Below, in pieces: positions 63,501 through 64,000 of a stretch of 64,000 bases of DNA. The position numbers were made by a program, and so were the translations under genes. Where the stretch lies: NCBI GenBank assembly GCA_949316235.1, contig OX438742.1, positions 13,701,315 to 13,765,314 on the forward strand. The letters are read 5' to 3'. The notes beneath the pieces were generated by a model. It worked only from the letters and a program-made list of their open reading frames with translations. It made no database searches and had not been told where the DNA came from. Origin of the DNA: Oegoconia quadripuncta (lineage: Eukaryota > Arthropoda > Insecta > Lepidoptera > Autostichidae). How positions within the stretch are numbered: position 1 is the first letter of the stretch; each line of letters starts with the position of its first letter.

Positions 63501-64000
63501 AAGAGTAACTATGATACAATTGTTTTATTAACTATCTGCTACAGGTACAAACATACTGTATATTTCTTCATACAATTTGCCACCGAAATATGACGATGAT
63601 GACCTCAAATGATGAAACCGAACTTTTCGTCGTAAAAAAATCAACAAAATAAATATTTCCATTTAAACTTTCCAGTGAATAAATTTACTCGATAGTCGTC
63701 TTAGTTTAAAATTAAATAAAATGTTTTTTTCATATATACTATCTTGACGTTGAAAATGTTTCTATAAATTGTACCAGTAATTAATTAATTAATTAATATA
63801 ATTAAACGTTTATTTAAATTGATCACAAATTATGAAGAATGCTGTAATTCATAAGTTATAACGTATTGTGAGTGGATACTCCCTTGAAAATGCCTTTGTG
63901 TCCAAAGAAGTAAGATGAGCAATTCCGACGAATGTATACAACCACATAATGAGTTTGTTTCATTGCCGTCTTCTTAACTTTACTGTGTTATTTTTTTTTA
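63501..64000. other. Noncoding DNA
   Basis: A TTAATTAATTAATTAAT simple repeat is at about 63780-63797. No other feature recognised. Confidence 0.35.

Overview
This window looks like a gene-poor stretch of a moth or butterfly (Lepidoptera) genome. It is AT-rich, has no open reading frame longer than about 145 codons, and no host protein-coding gene could be recognised on either strand. The assignment to Lepidoptera rests on its dispersed repeats. These include Helitron-like elements ending in a GC-rich hairpin and CTAGT, tRNA-derived SINEs with a (GAT)n-type tail, and RTE-type LINE 3' ends carrying the 'CAGCAGTGGACGTC...GATGATGAT' signature. All family names come from memory of such genomes; no database was searched.

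Layout. 0-2.2 kb: a four-unit array of 40-41 bp palindromic repeats, then a LINE 3' end that keeps its ORF terminus. 4.9-7.5 kb: a cluster of Helitron-like elements, one split by a tRNA-derived SINE. 9.3-11 kb: a terminal-inverted-repeat MITE, SINE pieces and a SINE that seems to be derived from 5S rRNA. 13.4-18.3 kb: two RTE LINE ends, a roughly 415 bp MITE and two copies of another dispersed repeat, one holding a perfect inverted duplication. 19.2-24.8 kb: two SINEs in opposite orientation, LINE ends and a dense composite of MITE, fold-back, LINE and nested repeats. 26-29.7 kb: Helitron-like elements, a 5S-like fragment, a fold-back repeat interrupted by an internally deleted mariner-like transposon, and a tRNA SINE. 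36.8-41.9 kb: LINE remnants, the second MITE copy, a LINE fragment with an RNase H-type tail on the minus strand, a SINE and another 5S-derived SINE. 48.6-54.9 kb: inverted Helitron-like copies, an RTE LINE interrupted by a 330 bp MITE, fold-back and SINE copies. 57.1-57.3 kb: two adjacent perfect hairpins. 59.7-63.5 kb: SINEs and LINE tails.

Between the repeats lie blocks that are GC-richer than their surroundings and show no repeat signature (about 0.94-1.14, 6.5-6.8, 15.1-15.2, 31.1-31.3, 33.66-34.17, 42.3-43.15, 46.9-47.16 and 58.1-58.3 kb). They are the best candidates for regulatory DNA or untranslated exons of a distant host gene. That would suit a long intron or an intergenic region near a developmental gene, but this is inference only.

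No protein-coding host gene, standard tRNA, intact rRNA gene or CRISPR array is supported. What the window mainly shows is a layered insertion history, plus several unusually perfect palindromes.
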